NCBI GenBank assembly: GCA_025455125.1
Contig: JALONE010000192.1
Span: 1-5,633, forward strand
Direction: 5' to 3'
Length of the DNA stretch: 5,633 bases
Origin: Bacteroidota bacterium
Lineage (GTDB): Bacteria > Bacteroidota > Ignavibacteria > UBA10030
Shown: positions 5,168 through 5,633 of the stretch, one piece after another
Numbering within the stretch: position 1 is the stretch's first letter
Layout: each line of letters begins with the position of its first letter
Made by a program: the position numbers and the translations under genes
Notes under the pieces: generated by a model
What the model was told of the DNA's origin: nothing
Seen by the model: the letters and a program-made list of their open reading frames with translations, nothing else
The model's database searches: none

Positions 5168-5633
5168 ATGGGAACCGCTCAGAAGAAGAAGATACTGGTT
5201 CTGGACGACGAGGAAGCACTCCGCGTCGTTCTCGCGGCGGAATTGGAGGATCAAGGATACGAAGCGTTCGCGCTGGAGGATAAGACCGAAGGGTATGAGT
5301 GGACGCTGCAGCATCGGCCCGACCTGATCATCTCCGACATCAAATCCCCGGGGATGGACGGGTTCGAACTCCTCCTCCTCTTTGTGACCGGTTACTCCAG
5401 TCTCGCCGTCGCCATTGAATCCAAGAAGCTCGGCGCTGCCGATTTTGTTACCAAGCCCTACGAATTTCTTGAGCTCTTCGCAACGGTCGAGCGGATCTTC
5501 CGCAAAGATAACCATCCTCCCATCTACCACCCCGACGATTCCGACATCCCCCTCTTCGAGCGCGGGAACATCCTGCATGCTCCCTGGATGAAGATCCTTC
5601 GGACGTTCGAGCGGGGGCTCATCCGGGTCGGCG
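5168..5633 (+). CDS. Response regulator with shortened receiver domain (3' end beyond window)
   Basis: The frame is open from the ATG at 5168 to the right edge (155 codons). The N-terminus is a two-component receiver domain: KKKILVLDDEEALR gives the acidic pair D13/D14, IISDIKSPGMDG gives the phospho-acceptor D57, VTGYSS gives T74, and ADFVTKPYE gives the conserved K96. The T74 to K96 spacing is normal (22), but D57 to T74 is 17 where NtrC-type receivers have 28. About 11 residues, covering helix 3 and the start of strand 4, are therefore absent, and the text reads FELLLLFVTGY. Residues 113-155 (HPPIYHPDD and onward) belong to a linker or output region I do not recognise. The ATG is the only usable start, because an in-frame TGA lies at 5126; no Shine-Dalgarno site is visible. 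Its partner kinase is not in the window. Phosphorylation competence is doubtful given the missing segment. Confidence 0.88.
   Translation, partial: MGTAQKKKILVLDDEEALRVVLAAELEDQGYEAFALEDKTEGYEWTLQHRPDLIISDIKSPGMDGFELLLLFVTGYSSLAVAIESKKLGAADFVTKPYEFLELFATVERIFRKDNHPPIYHPDDSDIPLFERGNILHAPWMKILRTFERGLIRVG

Noticed and set aside
5102..5578. A 158-codon minus-strand frame opposite the response regulator
   Set aside because: The plus-strand frame has the receiver residues D13/D14, D57, T74 and K96; the minus frame has no recognisable features.

Overview
The window holds three protein genes. One runs leftward off the left edge, one is complete, and one runs off the right edge. I found no rRNA, tRNA, CRISPR array or insertion sequence. 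The DNA is fairly GC-rich. The gene content (a very large exported protein with FG-GAP and fibronectin modules, a DNRLRE-type lipoprotein, and a response regulator) resembles an environmental bacterium of the Fibrobacterota-Chlorobiota-Bacteroidota group, perhaps Ignavibacteria-like. That placement is an inference from protein style, not from a marker gene. The complete gene has a textbook sigma70-type promoter and a strong Shine-Dalgarno site, which is not typical of core Bacteroidota.

Layout. Positions 1-3074 (minus strand) carry the first 1024 residues of an exported protein that continues past the left edge. Its order is: signal peptide, a bacterial Ig-like (SbsA/Big_5-type) domain, seven FG-GAP/VCBS repeats with DxDxDGDxD calcium motifs that should form a seven-bladed beta-propeller, five fibronectin type III (FnIII) modules, and an unassigned beta-rich module. 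Positions 3075-3373 are a 299-base divergent intergenic region. It contains two dyads just upstream of the minus-strand gene, a GC-rich 12-bp tandem repeat with palindromic cores, an inverted repeat, and a TTGACA-17-TAGATT promoter with AGGAGGG for the rightward gene. Positions 3374-4948 (plus strand) encode a complete 524-residue lipoprotein with two near-duplicate FnIII modules, a third beta-sandwich and a C-terminal DNRLRE domain. Positions 4949-5167 are non-coding and packed with small repeats: a REP-like GC hairpin, a second hairpin, a heptamer array and a degenerate octamer array. Positions 5168-5633 (plus strand) start a response regulator that runs off the right edge.

How the genes fit together. 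The two divergent genes both encode secreted or surface proteins built from adhesive or binding modules and could share control across the intergenic region. The response regulator is separated from them by the repeat island and is probably a separate transcription unit. The two most notable oddities are apparent in-frame losses. About 11 residues are missing between the phospho-acceptor Asp and the conserved Thr of the receiver domain. About 27 residues are missing from the second FnIII module of the large protein. Nothing here makes a convincing case for a wholly new multi-gene system; the interest lies in these altered domains and in the intergenic repeats.
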